64,000 nucleotides of DNA from Tateyamaria omphalii (GTDB lineage: Bacteria > Pseudomonadota > Alphaproteobacteria > Rhodobacterales > Rhodobacteraceae), in NCBI RefSeq assembly GCF_019802125.1, contig NZ_JAHVHT010000004.1:62001-126000 (forward strand), in the 5' to 3' direction. Below, piece after piece: positions 16,132 through 25,394 of the stretch (position 1 is its first letter; each line of letters opens with the position of its first letter). The translations under genes and the position numbers were made by a program. Below the pieces are notes generated by a model that saw nothing but the letters and a program-made list of their open reading frames with translations, ran no database searches and was not told the origin of the DNA.

Positions 16132-16428
16132 ATGACCGACGCCGTCACGCGCGCCGCCGAGGTGCTGGCCGACCACCGCGCCAGCATCGACCGGCTCGAT
16201 GCCATCCTCGTCTACACCCTGGGCGAGCGGTTCAAACACACACAGGCCGTGGGGAAACTCAAGGCCACACACGACCTTCCGCCCTCCGATCCCACGCGCG
16301 AAGCCGCGCAGATCGCTCGGCTCGAAGATTTGGCAAACCGGGCCGATCTGGACCCCGAATTCGCCAAGAAGTTCCTGAACTTCATCATCGCGGAGGTGAT
16401 CCAACACCACCGCAAACACCAATCGTAG
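16132..16428 (+). CDS. Chorismate mutase, AroQ type
   Basis: 98 aa all-helical protein that converts chorismate to prephenate, the branch step to Phe and Tyr. Features of the AroQ fold are visible: an N-terminal helix with Arg and Asp (HRASIDRLDAILVYTLGERFKHTQAVGKLKA, where the Arg and Lys bind the substrate carboxylates) and a C-terminal helix FAKKFLNFIIAEVIQHHRKHQ with the Gln/Glu region. It stands alone, without a fused dehydratase or dehydrogenase. The gene sits directly before rpsP. Confidence 0.9.
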   Translation: MTDAVTRAAEVLADHRASIDRLDAILVYTLGERFKHTQAVGKLKATHDLPPSDPTREAAQIARLEDLANRADLDPEFAKKFLNFIIAEVIQHHRKHQS

Positions 16429-16476
16429 GGTGGGCAATCTGCCCACCACAAAACTAAAAACAAAAGGAAATACACC

Positions 16477-16866
16477 ATGGCTATGAAAATTCGTCTCGCC
16501 CGCGGCGGCTCGAAAAAGCGTCCCTTCTACCGCATCGTGGCTGCCGACAGCCGCATGCCGCGCGACGGCCGCTACATCGAAAAGCTGGGCACCTATAACC
16601 CGCTTCTGCCCAAGGACAGCGAAGAGCGCGTGAAGATGAACATGGAGCGCGTGCAATACTGGCTGGGTCAGGGCGCACAGCCCACAGACCGCATCAGCCG
16701 CATGCTGGAAGCCGCAGGCGTTCTGGAAAAGAAAGAGCGCAACAACCCCAACAAGGGTGAGCCCGGCCAGAAAGCCAAGGACCGCGCGGAAGAGAAAGCG
16801 GCCAAGGCTGCCGAAGCCTCCGAAGCCCCGGCCGAAGAAGCTACTGCAGAAGAAACCGCAGAGTAA
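16477..16866 (+). CDS. rpsP: 30S ribosomal protein S16
   Basis: Small-subunit protein needed for 16S rRNA folding, 129 aa. The N-terminal 80 residues are the conserved fold ([55 protein letters not shown]). The tail of about 45 residues is Ala/Glu/Lys rich, an extension common in alphaproteobacteria. AAAGGAAA precedes the start. In most bacteria rpsP is followed by rimM-trmD-rplS; here bluB and small genes intervene. Confidence 0.97.
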   Translation: MAMKIRLARGGSKKRPFYRIVAADSRMPRDGRYIEKLGTYNPLLPKDSEERVKMNMERVQYWLGQGAQPTDRISRMLEAAGVLEKKERNNPNKGEPGQKAKDRAEEKAAKAAEASEAPAEEATAEETAE

Positions 16867-16881
16867 TCAGGGGCTTGGCGC

Positions 16882-17508
16882 GTGGACACATTTCCGGATG
16901 AGTTTCGCCGTCAGCTACTGAACCTCATGGCGTGGCGGCGCGACGTGCGCCACTTTCGCACCGATCCCGTGCCCGAGGCAGTGCTGATGCGCTGCCTCGA
17001 CACATTTCGGCTGGCCCCTTCCGTGGGCCTGTCCGAACCCTGGCGCATCCTCCGCGTCCAAAGCGATACGGCCCGCACCGCCGCCCTTGAGAACTACAAA
17101 TCGGCCAACGCCGCAGCACTCGCCGGATATGATGGCGAAGAAGCCGCCAGCTACAGCCAACTCAAGCTGTCGGGCATGGCCGAAGCCCCTGAACACCTTG
17201 CGATTTTTTGCGACGATAGCACGACGCAAGGGCGGGGCCTTGGCGCCGCGACCATGCCTGAAATGCGGCGCTACTCGGTGGTCGGCGCCATCACGCTGAT
17301 GTGGCTCGCCGCCCGGTCCGAAGGGCTGGGCATGGGCTGGGTCTCGATCCTCGACCCCGACCAACTCTGCCGCGATCTCGACGCACCCGAAGGCTGGTCG
17401 CTTGTCGCCTATATGTGCGTCGGCTGGCCCGAGGAAACCGCCGACACTCCGGAATTGGAGCGCGCTGGCTGGGAACATCGGCACGACCTCATCATCGAAC
17501 GGCGTTGA
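16882..17508 (+). CDS. bluB: 5,6-dimethylbenzimidazole synthase BluB
   Basis: Nitroreductase-fold enzyme that fragments reduced FMN with oxygen to make 5,6-dimethylbenzimidazole, the lower ligand of vitamin B12. 208 aa, family length. Diagnostic segments are MAWRRDVRHFRTDPV (FMN-binding Arg and Asp), FRLAPSVGLSEPWRILRV (the Ser-Val-Gly-x-Ser/Gln loop) and GLGMGWVSILDPDQLC. It starts with GTG 15 bases after rpsP, so it is probably co-transcribed with ribosomal genes; no B12 riboswitch is seen upstream and no other cobalamin gene is in the window. B12 is needed by the BchE encoded near 24 kb. Confidence 0.94.
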   Translation: MDTFPDEFRRQLLNLMAWRRDVRHFRTDPVPEAVLMRCLDTFRLAPSVGLSEPWRILRVQSDTARTAALENYKSANAAALAGYDGEEAASYSQLKLSGMAEAPEHLAIFCDDSTTQGRGLGAATMPEMRRYSVVGAITLMWLAARSEGLGMGWVSILDPDQLCRDLDAPEGWSLVAYMCVGWPEETADTPELERAGWEHRHDLIIERR

Positions 17509-17661
17509 CGGGTTCAAGCGCCCTCGCGCCCCACCGTGCCCGGCATCGGTTCCCCGACCCGCAAACCGGCGAAACACGCCGCGCAGGGTCAAACCCGCGG
17601 ATCGCCGTAGGGCCTTTGACCTCGGAAAAGGCGCACGCATGCCACGCTTGCACCAATCACT

Positions 17662-17823
17662 ATGTTGTTCGGGACCATCTCGTTCGCCTATGTGCTCGAC
17701 ACGGTTCTGCGCATGTACAACCGAAAATGCCCCGCACGACAGCGCGCTGCAGCTCAACACATGCAACGTCAACGCGCCCTGCCCAAGAGTGGTAAACCGA
17801 CACCAGCGGAGATCAAGACATGA
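17662..17823 (+). CDS. Small hypothetical protein, 53 aa
   Basis: Short ORF starting MLFGTISFAYVLDTVLRMYN, a likely single membrane or amphipathic helix, then a basic tail with Gln/Arg runs (ARQRAAAQHMQRQRALPKSG). It ends in an ATGA overlap with the next membrane-protein gene, the main argument for its being translated. No clear ribosome-binding sequence and no known family, so it is only moderately supported. The 153 bases between it and bluB show nothing recognisable. Confidence 0.45.
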   Translation: MLFGTISFAYVLDTVLRMYNRKCPARQRAAAQHMQRQRALPKSGKPTPAEIKT

Positions 17824-18155
17824 CAACACTGCGCCTGTTCCTCATCGCATCGACACTTGGAATTTACGCTTCGACCGTCATCGCAATTGCCGGTCATGGA
17901 TGGCTTTGGCCCGTCGTGGCGTTCAACGACCTGACTGCGTTGAATTGGCGCTCGCAATTCGACTTTGACTTCATCATCTATCTGCTTCTGTCATCGACAT
18001 GGATCGTCTGGCGGGAGGGGGCGACGGCCAAAGCGTATGTCTATGGTTTTCTGAACGTCTTCCTTGGAGGCATGTTCGGTTTCCCCTACCTGTTGGTTGA
18101 GTCTTACCGCGCAAACGGGGACATCAGGAAAATCCTTCTGGGCACAAACGCCTGA
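17820..18155 (+). CDS. Hypothetical inner-membrane protein
   Basis: 111 aa with three predicted membrane helices: about 4-25 (LRLFLIASTLGIYASTVIAI), 50-64 (FDFIIYLLLSSTWIVW) and 72-92 (AYVYGFLNVFLGGMFGFPYL), and a short cytoplasmic tail. The pattern resembles small DUF2834-like membrane proteins but I cannot place it firmly. It is coupled by ATGA to the 53 aa ORF upstream. The 291 bases between it and the next small gene contain no convincing ORF or signal. Confidence 0.6.
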   Translation: MTTLRLFLIASTLGIYASTVIAIAGHGWLWPVVAFNDLTALNWRSQFDFDFIIYLLLSSTWIVWREGATAKAYVYGFLNVFLGGMFGFPYLLVESYRANGDIRKILLGTNA

Positions 18156-18446
18156 GGTGCTGATGCGCTGCTTCCATTTCGAATGGTCGGGGCGCCTCTA
18201 GGCACATGTCGCAAACACGCGTCAGGAAACAGCTTCCTCTCCCCAACCAGCCGCTTGGGTGCGGGGGCATCTGATACCGTCGCCACCATTCAAATGCGTG
18301 TGCGCTGTATCGGATCACACAGTAGAACCGGCCAGCCATGCGAAACGATACAAAATCCGCGCGCTCACGCGCCCAGAGGCATCCCGCACTGGACAACGTT
18401 CGGTAACGTGTCGCAAATGCACCAACCTTTCCAGCACGTGAGCCTT

Positions 18447-18584
18447 ATGTTCGGACTTGTTCGCACTGCCATCCTGATCCTTGTCGCCTTTGTGGCGGGT
18501 CTTCTGTTCGAACGCAGTCAGGCGGCGGAGGCCTGCGCGGGGCAAGGCGGCGAGATGCGCGACGGAGTGTGCTGGCATGAGTGA
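18447..18584 (+). CDS. Tiny membrane-anchored Cys peptide upstream of rimM
   Basis: 45 aa: one membrane segment ([19 protein letters not shown]), then a short periplasmic tail with two cysteines ([17 protein letters not shown]) that could form a disulfide. It overlaps the rimM start by eight bases, so the two are translationally linked. Similar tiny ORFs precede rimM in other roseobacters as I recall, but no function is known. The start is the only ATG that yields the helix at the N-terminus. Confidence 0.6.
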   Translation: MFGLVRTAILILVAFVAGLLFERSQAAEACAGQGGEMRDGVCWHE

Positions 18585-19083
18585 CGATCTGATTTGCGTC
18601 GGTGCCATTGGCGGTGCCTATGGCGTTCGGGGCGAGGTGCGCGTGAAATCCTTTTGCGCCGCACCCGAGGACATCGAAACCTACAGCCCTCTCACCTCGG
18701 AAGACGGCAAACGCGCCTTTTCGCTCGCTATCATCCGCCCGATGAAAAACGGATTTGTCGTGCGCATCGCGGAAGTGGCGACCAAGGAAGAAGCGGACGC
18801 GCTAAAGGGCATCCAGCTTTTCGCCCGCCGCGAGCAGCTCCCACACCTGCCTGATGACGAATTTTATTACACCGACCTCGTCGGGCTGGAAGTGTTCGAC
18901 ACCGGAGGCACGTCCCTTGGCCGCGTCAAGTCGGTCCAGAACCACGGCGCCAGCGATCTCCTCGAAATCCACGCACCCGGCGGTACGGCTACGGTGCTCC
19001 TGCCCTTTACTAAGGTCGCGGTGCCCACGGTTGACCTGTCTGCGGGGCGTATCGTCGCCGACCCGCCCGAAGGGCTTTTCTAG
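18577..19083 (+). CDS. rimM: 16S rRNA processing/30S maturation factor RimM
   Basis: Assembly factor for the 30S head that binds S19 and acts near S16 and S13. 168 aa: the N-terminal RimM barrel ([22 protein letters not shown], with the typical hGxHGhxG-like turn reading GAYGVRGE) and the C-terminal PRC barrel ([19 protein letters not shown] and [15 protein letters not shown]). The ATG at 18577 overlaps the tiny upstream gene. Four bases separate it from trmD. Confidence 0.96.
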   Translation: MSDDLICVGAIGGAYGVRGEVRVKSFCAAPEDIETYSPLTSEDGKRAFSLAIIRPMKNGFVVRIAEVATKEEADALKGIQLFARREQLPHLPDDEFYYTDLVGLEVFDTGGTSLGRVKSVQNHGASDLLEIHAPGGTATVLLPFTKVAVPTVDLSAGRIVADPPEGLF

Positions 19084-19087
19084 GGCC

Positions 19088-19894
19088 ATGACACAGCCCC
19101 CCAAGTCCCAAGCCGCAAAATCCCATGGGCGCAAGGCTATACGCCCGACGCTCAAACCATCGTCGCTCATGGACGAGGCGCCCGACCTCGTGGGCGTCTG
19201 GCAGGCACGGATCGTGACACTGTTCCCAGAAACCTTCCCAGGCGTGCTGGGCGCTTCGCTCACGGGCAAGGCGCTGCAGGACGGGAAGTGGCAACTCCAC
19301 ACGCACGACCTGCGCGCGCACGGTATTGGCAAGCACCGCAACGTTGACGACACGCCCGCGGGCGGTGGGGCGGGCATGGTGTTGCGCGCGGACGTGGTCA
19401 GCAACGCGATTGCCGAGGCGCAGACTCACGCGCGCGGACGCTGGCCCATCCTGTATCTGTCCCCGCGGGGACAACGTTTTGACCAGGCCATGGCGCGCGA
19501 CCTGGCGCGGTGCGACGGGGTCACCCTGCTGTGCGGCCGGTTCGAAGGTGTGGACGAGCGTGTGCTTGAGCATTGGAACATCACCGAGGTCAGCCTCGGT
19601 GATTTCGTGATGACCGGGGGCGAGATTGCCGCCCAAGCCATGCTCGATGCAACCGTGCGCCTCTTGCCCGGCGTGCTTGGCAACGCGGAAAGCGCGGTTG
19701 AGGAAAGCCATTCACACGGTCTGCTGGAACACCCGCAATACACCCGACCCGCAACGTGGGAGGGACGCGACATTCCGGCGGTTTTGACCTCGGGCGATCA
19801 CGGCAAAGTGGCAGAATGGCGCCAAGCCCAATCCGAGAAGCTGACGCAGGAACGGCGCCCTGACCTTTGGGCAAAACGACCAACCAAGCCATAG
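19088..19894 (+). CDS. trmD: tRNA (guanine37-N1)-methyltransferase TrmD
   Basis: Transfers methyl from SAM to G37 of tRNAs reading CNN codons, preventing +1 frameshifts. The SPOUT trefoil knot is visible at YLSPRGQRFDQ, LLCGRFEGVDERV and SLGDFVMTGGE; the catalytic Asp region HRNVDDTPAGGGAGMVLRAD is intact. The ATG at 19088 gives 268 aa with about 27 residues ahead of the core (MTQPPKSQAAKSHGRKAI), an extension I recall in roseobacter TrmD. An internal ATG at 19169 would remove it. Located four bases after rimM. Confidence 0.95.
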   Translation: MTQPPKSQAAKSHGRKAIRPTLKPSSLMDEAPDLVGVWQARIVTLFPETFPGVLGASLTGKALQDGKWQLHTHDLRAHGIGKHRNVDDTPAGGGAGMVLRADVVSNAIAEAQTHARGRWPILYLSPRGQRFDQAMARDLARCDGVTLLCGRFEGVDERVLEHWNITEVSLGDFVMTGGEIAAQAMLDATVRLLPGVLGNAESAVEESHSHGLLEHPQYTRPATWEGRDIPAVLTSGDHGKVAEWRQAQSEKLTQERRPDLWAKRPTKP

Positions 19895-19977
19895 AACTCG
19901 GGCATCTGTTTCGCCGCAGGAAACGGTTGCGGAAATACGGCGCGATTGGCTTCGGACTCAGCACGCTTTGCAAAAAG

Positions 19978-20006
19978 CTGACACAAATCCGGTCAACGTC
20001 TGCTAG
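19978..20006 (+). promoter_or_regulatory. Possible promoter of the RTX gene
   Basis: CTGACA and TGCTAG are spaced 17 bases apart, about 52 bases before the RTX start codon. Weak -10 match; listed because the gene needs its own promoter inside the ribosomal string. Confidence 0.3.
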
Positions 20007-20058
20007 TGTTGAAAAAACGAGTCGAAAACGGCCTGTATGAACCTGGGGACAATTTGGA

Positions 20059-21456
20059 ATGCTGTATATTCTGGCGATGCTCGGACTGGCGTCCGGCGCC
20101 GTATTTGTGGGCTCTGATCAAGACGATGAGATCAGGGGAACCAACGACAATGATGTAATCGACGGCGGCGATGGCGACGATTTGATCAATGGTCAACGCG
20201 GCAACGACGATCTGGATGGGGGGGCGGGCCTCGACACCCTGATCGGCGGGTGGGGCAACGACACGCTGACCGGTGGTGAGGATGACGACCTGCTGCGCGG
20301 TGCGCGCAACAACGACGTCATCGACGGCGGCGACGGTGATGACCGCGCATTTGGCGACATGGGCCAGGATGAAATCAGCGGCGGCGCGGGCAATGACTGG
20401 CTGGACGGTGGCCAGGGCCGCGATACGGTCGACGGCGGCGCGGGCGACGACACGATCAGCGGCGCATCCGGAAACGATCTGTTGAATGGCGGAGAGGGCG
20501 ACGACGCACTGAATGGCCGCACCGGGAATGACAGCCTGCGCGGCGGCGATGGCAACGATCTGTTGGTCGGCGAACGCGGCAACGACGACCTCAAGGCAGA
20601 TAGCGGTGATGACACCATCGACGGCGGTGATGGGCATGACACACTCAAGGGCAATGACGGCAATGACAGTGTCATGGGCGGCGATGGCGACGATCTGGCA
20701 CGCGGCGGTGCGGGTGATGATCACGTCAGTGGCGACACCGGGAACGACCGCGTGTCTGGCGGCGACGGAAACGATGTTACCGAAGGTGGCGACGGCGATG
20801 ATACGGTTCTCGGCGGTGAGGGTAAGGACACAATCGATGGTGGGGCGGGCGATGACGTGCTCGTCGCGGCAGAAATTGGCCGCCCCTTGGAAGGCGCAAT
20901 CGAGGCGACCGCTGACCGCTTGCTCGGCGGTGACGGCAACGACTCGCTGGTGCTGTCAGATTTCGACTGGGGCACGGGCGGCGAAGGAGACGACACATTC
21001 ATAGTCGCTCACTCCGTCAACAACACTGACACCGTCACCGAAGAGTTCCGCAACGACGGCAATACCAGCACCTGGATCCGTGACTTCAACGTCCAGGAAG
21101 ACCAACTCGCCATCCTGAATACCGATCCGGGCGACCCCGAGATCGAGTTTCGCGTCGATGGCTCCTTTGCGGGTGGATGGTACAGCGGCAACGTCTTTGA
21201 AGTCTTTCTGAACGATGAAAAAGTCGCGACGGTGCGGCTCGATGGCGACTATAGTGCGTTGGGTCCGGGGGGCACGTCCAACTCGGTCGAGTTTTACAAC
21301 CGGGACCAGTGGAATGAATTGCGCGCGCAGAACGCGGGCAACATCTTTTTCGATGACAATCCGCGCAGCAGCTTCCACCTGATCGACAACTTTACCCTCT
21401 TCGCCTCCGATATCATGGTTCTGGATGCGGCCGACTACGCGGGTATGGTGTCCTGA
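20059..21456 (+). CDS. RTX (calcium-binding nonapeptide) repeat protein
   Basis: 465 aa. From about residue 20 to 290 it consists almost wholly of GGxGxDxLx repeats (GGDGDD, GGAGND, GGEGDD) that fold into a calcium-loaded beta roll. A non-repetitive C-terminal region of about 150 residues follows (WIRDFNVQEDQLAIL, then FYNRDQWNEL), typical of the end used for type I secretion. There is a short hydrophobic start (MLYILAMLGLASGAVFVG) but no enzyme domain, so it may be a structural surface protein. No type I exporter is adjacent. It separates trmD from rplS. Confidence 0.88.
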   Translation: MLYILAMLGLASGAVFVGSDQDDEIRGTNDNDVIDGGDGDDLINGQRGNDDLDGGAGLDTLIGGWGNDTLTGGEDDDLLRGARNNDVIDGGDGDDRAFGDMGQDEISGGAGNDWLDGGQGRDTVDGGAGDDTISGASGNDLLNGGEGDDALNGRTGNDSLRGGDGNDLLVGERGNDDLKADSGDDTIDGGDGHDTLKGNDGNDSVMGGDGDDLARGGAGDDHVSGDTGNDRVSGGDGNDVTEGGDGDDTVLGGEGKDTIDGGAGDDVLVAAEIGRPLEGAIEATADRLLGGDGNDSLVLSDFDWGTGGEGDDTFIVAHSVNNTDTVTEEFRNDGNTSTWIRDFNVQEDQLAILNTDPGDPEIEFRVDGSFAGGWYSGNVFEVFLNDEKVATVRLDGDYSALGPGGTSNSVEFYNRDQWNELRAQNAGNIFFDDNPRSSFHLIDNFTLFASDIMVLDAADYAGMVS

Positions 21457-21700
21457 GCCTGAGCGGGCTTGACCGCTATCTGGCCTGGGCATATACGCCA
21501 CTCGTTCGGTCCCGACACTCGGATTCGGACGGTTTGGCGCGTGGTGCCTTCTTCGGCACGTAGCCATCGCGACAAATCTGCACAGAAATGATGACCTGAC
21601 CTCTGGCGGGCACTGCGGTGGACCCGGTGAAGACACAGAGCTCTGAGGCGCGACACAACCTTCGTGGGCAAACCACGAGCATCGATAGGAGACCAGGCCC

Positions 21701-22090
21701 ATGGACCTGATCGCACAGCTAGAGGCGGAACAGATCGCCGCCCTGGGGAAAGACATCCCCGACTTCAAAGCCGGTGACAGCATCCGCGTCGGCTACAAGG
21801 TGACCGAAGGCACCCGCACCCGTGTGCAGAACTACGAAGGCGTCTGCATCGCCCGCAACAACGGCTCGGGCATCGCTGGTTCGTTCACCGTTCGCAAGAT
21901 TTCCTTTGGCGAAGGTGTGGAGCGGGTGTTCCCCCTCTACTCGACCAACATCGACAGCATCACTGTGGTCCGCCGCGGTCGCGTGCGTCGCGCCAAACTC
22001 TACTACCTCCGCTCGCGCCGCGGCAAATCGGCCCGGATCGCGGAAGTCACCAACTACAAACCCAAGAAGTCCGAAGGAGCGGAAGCATGA
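21701..22090 (+). CDS. rplS: 50S ribosomal protein L19
   Basis: Large-subunit protein at the 30S-50S interface, 129 aa. Typical segments are [26 protein letters not shown], the [22 protein letters not shown] core and [31 protein letters not shown] precedes the ATG, and a small hairpin (CGTGG/CCACG, about 21659-21673) lies in the leader. ATGA overlap with rpmE. A 244-base gap separates it from the RTX gene and shows no other convincing feature. Confidence 0.97.
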   Translation: MDLIAQLEAEQIAALGKDIPDFKAGDSIRVGYKVTEGTRTRVQNYEGVCIARNNGSGIAGSFTVRKISFGEGVERVFPLYSTNIDSITVVRRGRVRRAKLYYLRSRRGKSARIAEVTNYKPKKSEGAEA

Positions 22091-22308
22091 AAGCCGACAC
22101 GCATCCCGACTACCACATCATCGACGTCAAGATGACGGACGGCACGGTGGTTCAAATGAAATCGACATGGGGCAAGGAAGGCGACCAGCTGTCGCTCGAC
22201 ATCGACCCCTCCGTGCACCCCGCATGGACCGGCGGCACCTCGCGCCTGATGGACACCGGTGGCCGCGTGTCGAAGTTCAAGAACAAATACGCTGGCCTGG
22301 GCTTCTGA
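22087..22308 (+). CDS. rpmE: 50S ribosomal protein L31 (zinc-free form)
   Basis: 73 aa. It has the N-terminal [19 protein letters not shown] and the C-terminal [30 protein letters not shown]. There are no cysteines, so it is the zinc-independent (C-minus) type. Coupled to rplS by a four-base overlap and followed 25 bases later by a terminator. Confidence 0.96.
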   Translation: MKADTHPDYHIIDVKMTDGTVVQMKSTWGKEGDQLSLDIDPSVHPAWTGGTSRLMDTGGRVSKFKNKYAGLGF

Positions 22309-22333
22309 AGCCTGCGCCAGTACCACAATTGCC

Positions 22334-22364
22334 AAGGGTCGCTCCAACTGGGCGGCCCTTTTTC
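22334..22364 (+). terminator. Terminator after rplS-rpmE
   Basis: AAGGGTCGC pairs with GCGGCCCTT (one mismatch) around a short loop, followed by a T-run. It ends the rplS-rpmE transcript. The 190 bases after it hold no further gene. Confidence 0.8.
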
Positions 22365-22554
22365 GTTGGCGGGCGCAGCTGGTTCAAACAGTCTCGGTCC
22401 GTTGGACCCATACCCGCAGTGTACCGTCCGGAAGCAGATAGCCGCGCCGTGCGATTTCGACTTTTGGGTCGAACACAACTGACCCAAGTGTCGTCAGTGC
22501 GGAACAACGCAGTCCTGGACAATTGTGACGAGCGCTCCTTCGGACCAATAAACA

Positions 22555-23007
22555 TCAAACAGGACCGCGAGTTCTGGAAATGAGGGAAAGGCCGAAGTCG
22601 ACAACCTCAACCCTGTTCAGGTGTTGAACCTCTCCAACCGTGAACCAAGCCGCACCTACCGTCGTGTCGTCGTCGCTGAAGTCCGTTTTGAGTTCCCCAG
22701 AACAATTCTGTGCTTCAAATATCAATCGGATTGCGAGACCGCGCTGTCCTCGTTCGGTTGCACCTTCGTCAAACCACTCTGACTGTGCACCCAACAATGC
22801 GCCGATATCTGCGCACAGGCCGGTTTCCTCTTTTAGTTCTCGCAATGCGGTCTCGTGTGCCGCTTCGCCCCATTCCATGCCACCACCGGGCAATGTCCAA
22901 GCGCCCGATTTGGGGTGACCCGTCTTCTCAAATTGCGTCAGCAAAACCTGCCGTTGCGCATCAAACGCGACCACATAAGCGGCCGCCCTTTGCCAGTCGA
23001 CGCTCAT
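22555..23007 (-). CDS. NUDIX hydrolase
   Basis: 150 aa. The full NUDIX box is present as GGGMEWGEAAHETALRELKE followed by ETGL, with the catalytic REUxEE helix intact (RELKEE), at about residues 41-64. Flanking strands VVAFDAQRQVLLTQFEKTGHPKSGAWTLPGG complete the fold. Such enzymes cleave nucleoside diphosphates linked to another group; the substrate is not predictable. It lies 137 bases downstream of bchJ on the same strand, so read-through is possible but not shown. Confidence 0.92.
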   Translation of the reverse strand: MSVDWQRAAAYVVAFDAQRQVLLTQFEKTGHPKSGAWTLPGGGMEWGEAAHETALRELKEETGLCADIGALLGAQSEWFDEGATERGQRGLAIRLIFEAQNCSGELKTDFSDDDTTVGAAWFTVGEVQHLNRVEVVDFGLSLISRTRGPV

Positions 23008-23143
23008 TTCAACACCTGTTTCCTTTGGTCACAAACAGAGATTGGCGACAACGCGGTGTCATTGCAAGTTTGAGCTCAAGCCGAACATGTTCCAAGCAAA
23101 CGAAGACGGTCCCTCGGGTCGGCTCACCAAGTAGAGGTCAAAG

Positions 23144-23752
23144 TCACAAAGATTTCGACGCCTCGCATCGCACCTCAAACCGGCACGGCCCCCCCCCGCT
23201 TTGCGCACCACACCGGCATTCCTCACAGGTACAACTCGGCGACACCAACGCCTGATAAAGCCGGGCAAAAACCGCAGCGTGCCAGTGGCACAAACACCCC
23301 GCGCTTCTCTCCCCCCGGATCAGCGGGTTGTCTGAAATCTCGAACGTCCACGCGTCCGGCACATGCAGCCGCCCCGACCCGACAAAGGTCCAGGCGTGTT
23401 TTTCAATGGCGCGCGACAACAGCCGCGCCGCTGGTGCAGGGGGCAGCGTGTACAGCACCCATTGCGCGGGTCGCGGGATCCGGTGGGTCAGGATGTAATT
23501 GGCGGTCTCGTACCCCGCAACGGATGAAAGGCAGGGGGCCAGATCCGGCTCTTCCTTGCGCAATTGCTGATGCAGCCGCGCGGCATCGCCTTCTGGGATC
23601 ATGCAACTTCCGTCCGGGACATCGAAAATTCCGGCCGCGGCCAACATCTGCGCGCGCCGCTCAGGCCCGCCGATACGGTCCAGAAGCGGCAGCAATTGCA
23701 GGATGGCATTGGGCCCGATCACACCGGGCGGGCGATGGGCGTCCTCAGACAT
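23144..23752 (-). CDS. bchJ: Bacteriochlorophyll 4-vinyl reductase-type protein BchJ
   Basis: 202 aa V4R-domain protein. BchJ was named as the 8-vinyl (4-vinyl) reductase of bacteriochlorophyll synthesis; later work favours a substrate-carrier or accessory role, with BciA, BciB or COR doing the reduction. Visible are [38 protein letters not shown] and a C-terminal Cys cluster ([31 protein letters not shown]) typical of V4R proteins. The ATG at 23752 lies inside the end of bchE (eight-base overlap), so the two are coupled. An upstream in-frame GTG at 23776 is less likely. Confidence 0.9.
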   Translation of the reverse strand: MSEDAHRPPGVIGPNAILQLLPLLDRIGGPERRAQMLAAAGIFDVPDGSCMIPEGDAARLHQQLRKEEPDLAPCLSSVAGYETANYILTHRIPRPAQWVLYTLPPAPAARLLSRAIEKHAWTFVGSGRLHVPDAWTFEISDNPLIRGERSAGCLCHWHAAVFARLYQALVSPSCTCEECRCGAQSGGGPCRFEVRCEASKSL

Positions 23753-25382
23753 CCTCCATCTGCTGATTGCCCCCACCGCAGGCTTTGACCTGCCCGGCCT
23801 CGCGCTTGCGCGCGATGGTCTGCGCCTTCACCGCCTCGCGCCGTTCCTTGGCGCGCGCGGCCCGGTCGGCACTGGCCTCCCAATCCTCCAACTGCGCTTC
23901 GGCCAGTTGCCGGGTTTCGTCGAAATGAAAATCCACGGTTTTCTTGGTTTGCGGCCCCCAATACCCCGCCTTGCCCAGATCGTAGAACGTGCGCTGGAAC
24001 CCGGCCTTGAGGAAGGCATAAAGGCAGCCCAGCAGATACCGCCGCCGGAACCCGGTGCCGCGCCACGGGTAATGAAACAGCGCCTTCTTGCTGTAGAACC
24101 GCCGGTAATTGTTCATCACCCCGTCCAGCAACTCGCCCCGTTCCATCGCGGCGGGCTTCATGATGGGCGTCACGAAGTTGTATTTTGAGAAGTCATAGAT
24201 CTCGACCTGATCCTTCAACTCCTGGAACAGCGGGGTGAAGGGCCAGGGCGTATACATCGACCAGTTCGCCAGATCGGGCTGCCAGTCCCACGCCATCTTG
24301 TAGGTTTCTTCCAGCGTCTCCGGCGTCTCGTTATCAAGACCCACGATAAACTGCGCCTCGACCAGAATGTCGGCCTCGCGCAAGAGTTTGATGGCGGTCT
24401 TGTTCTCTTCAACCTTGGTTTCCTTGTTGAACACGTCCAGCTTCATCTGCGCGGCCGCCTCGGTGCCAAGCGACACATGCACCAACCCAGCCTTGCGGTA
24501 GAATTTCAGCAAATCCTTGTCGCGGTAAATGTCCGTGACGCGGGTGTTGATGCCCCATTTCACGCGGTCCGGCAGGCCCCGGTCGATCAGTTCCTGACAA
24601 AAGGCCACGAATTTCTTCTTGTTGATCGTCGGTTCCTCGTCCGCGAGGATGAAGAACCCAACCCCATGATTTTCCACGAGGTCTTCGATCTCATCCACCA
24701 CGTCCTTGGGATCACGCACGCGGTAGTCGCGCCAGAATTTCCACTGGCTGCAGAAGGAACAGGTGAACGGACAGCCGCGCGCCAGATTGGGAATGGCGAC
24801 GCGCGTGTTCAGCGGGATGTAGATGTATTTGGCCCAGTCCAGAACGGACCAATCAGGCTTGATCTTGCTCAGATCCTTGACCGTGCTGGCAGCTTGCGTG
24901 GCAACGATCTTGTCCCCATCCATGAAGGCAAGGCCGCGTATCTTCTTCCGCTCAGCGGGAAAGCGGCCGTCTTCGATGGCAAGCATCAGTTCGGTGCAGA
25001 TCTCCTCGCCCTCGCCGCGCACGATCACGTCGATCCACGGCGCTTCGGACAGCACCTGTTTGTACATGAAGGTCGCGTGGACCCCGCCCATGACGCGAAC
25101 CGCACCCGGCACCACGTCCCGCGCGATCTTCAGCACGTCCTCGGCCCGGTAGATCGACGGCGTGATCGCGGTGACGCCGACCACATCGGGGGCCAAGGCC
25201 TCCATCCGCTGCGCCAGATCGGCATCCGTCAACTCGTCCGTCATCGCATCGATGAAATGGATGTCGTCGAACCCGGCTTGCCGCAGATGGCCAGTCAGAT
25301 AGGCGACCCACGCAGGCGGCCACGTCCCTGCAATCTCGGCCCCGCCGGAACGATAGTTCGGATGTACAAACAGAATGCGCAT
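23745..25382 (-). CDS. bchE: Oxygen-independent Mg-protoporphyrin monomethyl ester cyclase BchE
   Basis: Forms the fifth (isocyclic) ring of bacteriochlorophyll without oxygen. 545 aa: a B12-binding domain at about 1-140 ([29 protein letters not shown]) and a radical-SAM domain with CxxxCxxC at Cys204, Cys208 and Cys211 ([11 protein letters not shown]). The C-terminal BchE-specific region is complete. It needs cobalamin, SAM and a 4Fe-4S cluster. The gene starts 13 bases after a PpsR-type palindrome and has an FNR-type box further up, pointing to expression at low oxygen. Here bchE-bchJ stands without bchG or bchP. Confidence 0.95.
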   Translation of the reverse strand: MRILFVHPNYRSGGAEIAGTWPPAWVAYLTGHLRQAGFDDIHFIDAMTDELTDADLAQRMEALAPDVVGVTAITPSIYRAEDVLKIARDVVPGAVRVMGGVHATFMYKQVLSEAPWIDVIVRGEGEEICTELMLAIEDGRFPAERKKIRGLAFMDGDKIVATQAASTVKDLSKIKPDWSVLDWAKYIYIPLNTRVAIPNLARGCPFTCSFCSQWKFWRDYRVRDPKDVVDEIEDLVENHGVGFFILADEEPTINKKKFVAFCQELIDRGLPDRVKWGINTRVTDIYRDKDLLKFYRKAGLVHVSLGTEAAAQMKLDVFNKETKVEENKTAIKLLREADILVEAQFIVGLDNETPETLEETYKMAWDWQPDLANWSMYTPWPFTPLFQELKDQVEIYDFSKYNFVTPIMKPAAMERGELLDGVMNNYRRFYSKKALFHYPWRGTGFRRRYLLGCLYAFLKAGFQRTFYDLGKAGYWGPQTKKTVDFHFDETRQLAEAQLEDWEASADRAARAKERREAVKAQTIARKREAGQVKACGGGNQQMEDV

Positions 25383-25394
25383 GTCAGCCCTCCA

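Noticed and set aside
18183-18446. Upstream extension of the tiny ORF before rimM to a GTG/ATG far upstream
   Set aside because: The extra 88 residues have no helix or domain and no RBS; the 45 aa form begins with a clean membrane helix.
19993-20724. Long minus-strand ORF opposite the RTX gene, rich in Val/Ala/Ile repeats
   Set aside because: It is the mirror of the GGxGxD repeat codons; its periodicity comes from the plus-strand RTX gene and it has no RBS.
21476-21682. 68-codon minus-strand ORF in the gap between the RTX gene and rplS
   Set aside because: No RBS, no family, Cys/Arg-rich composition; could be a relic but cannot be supported.
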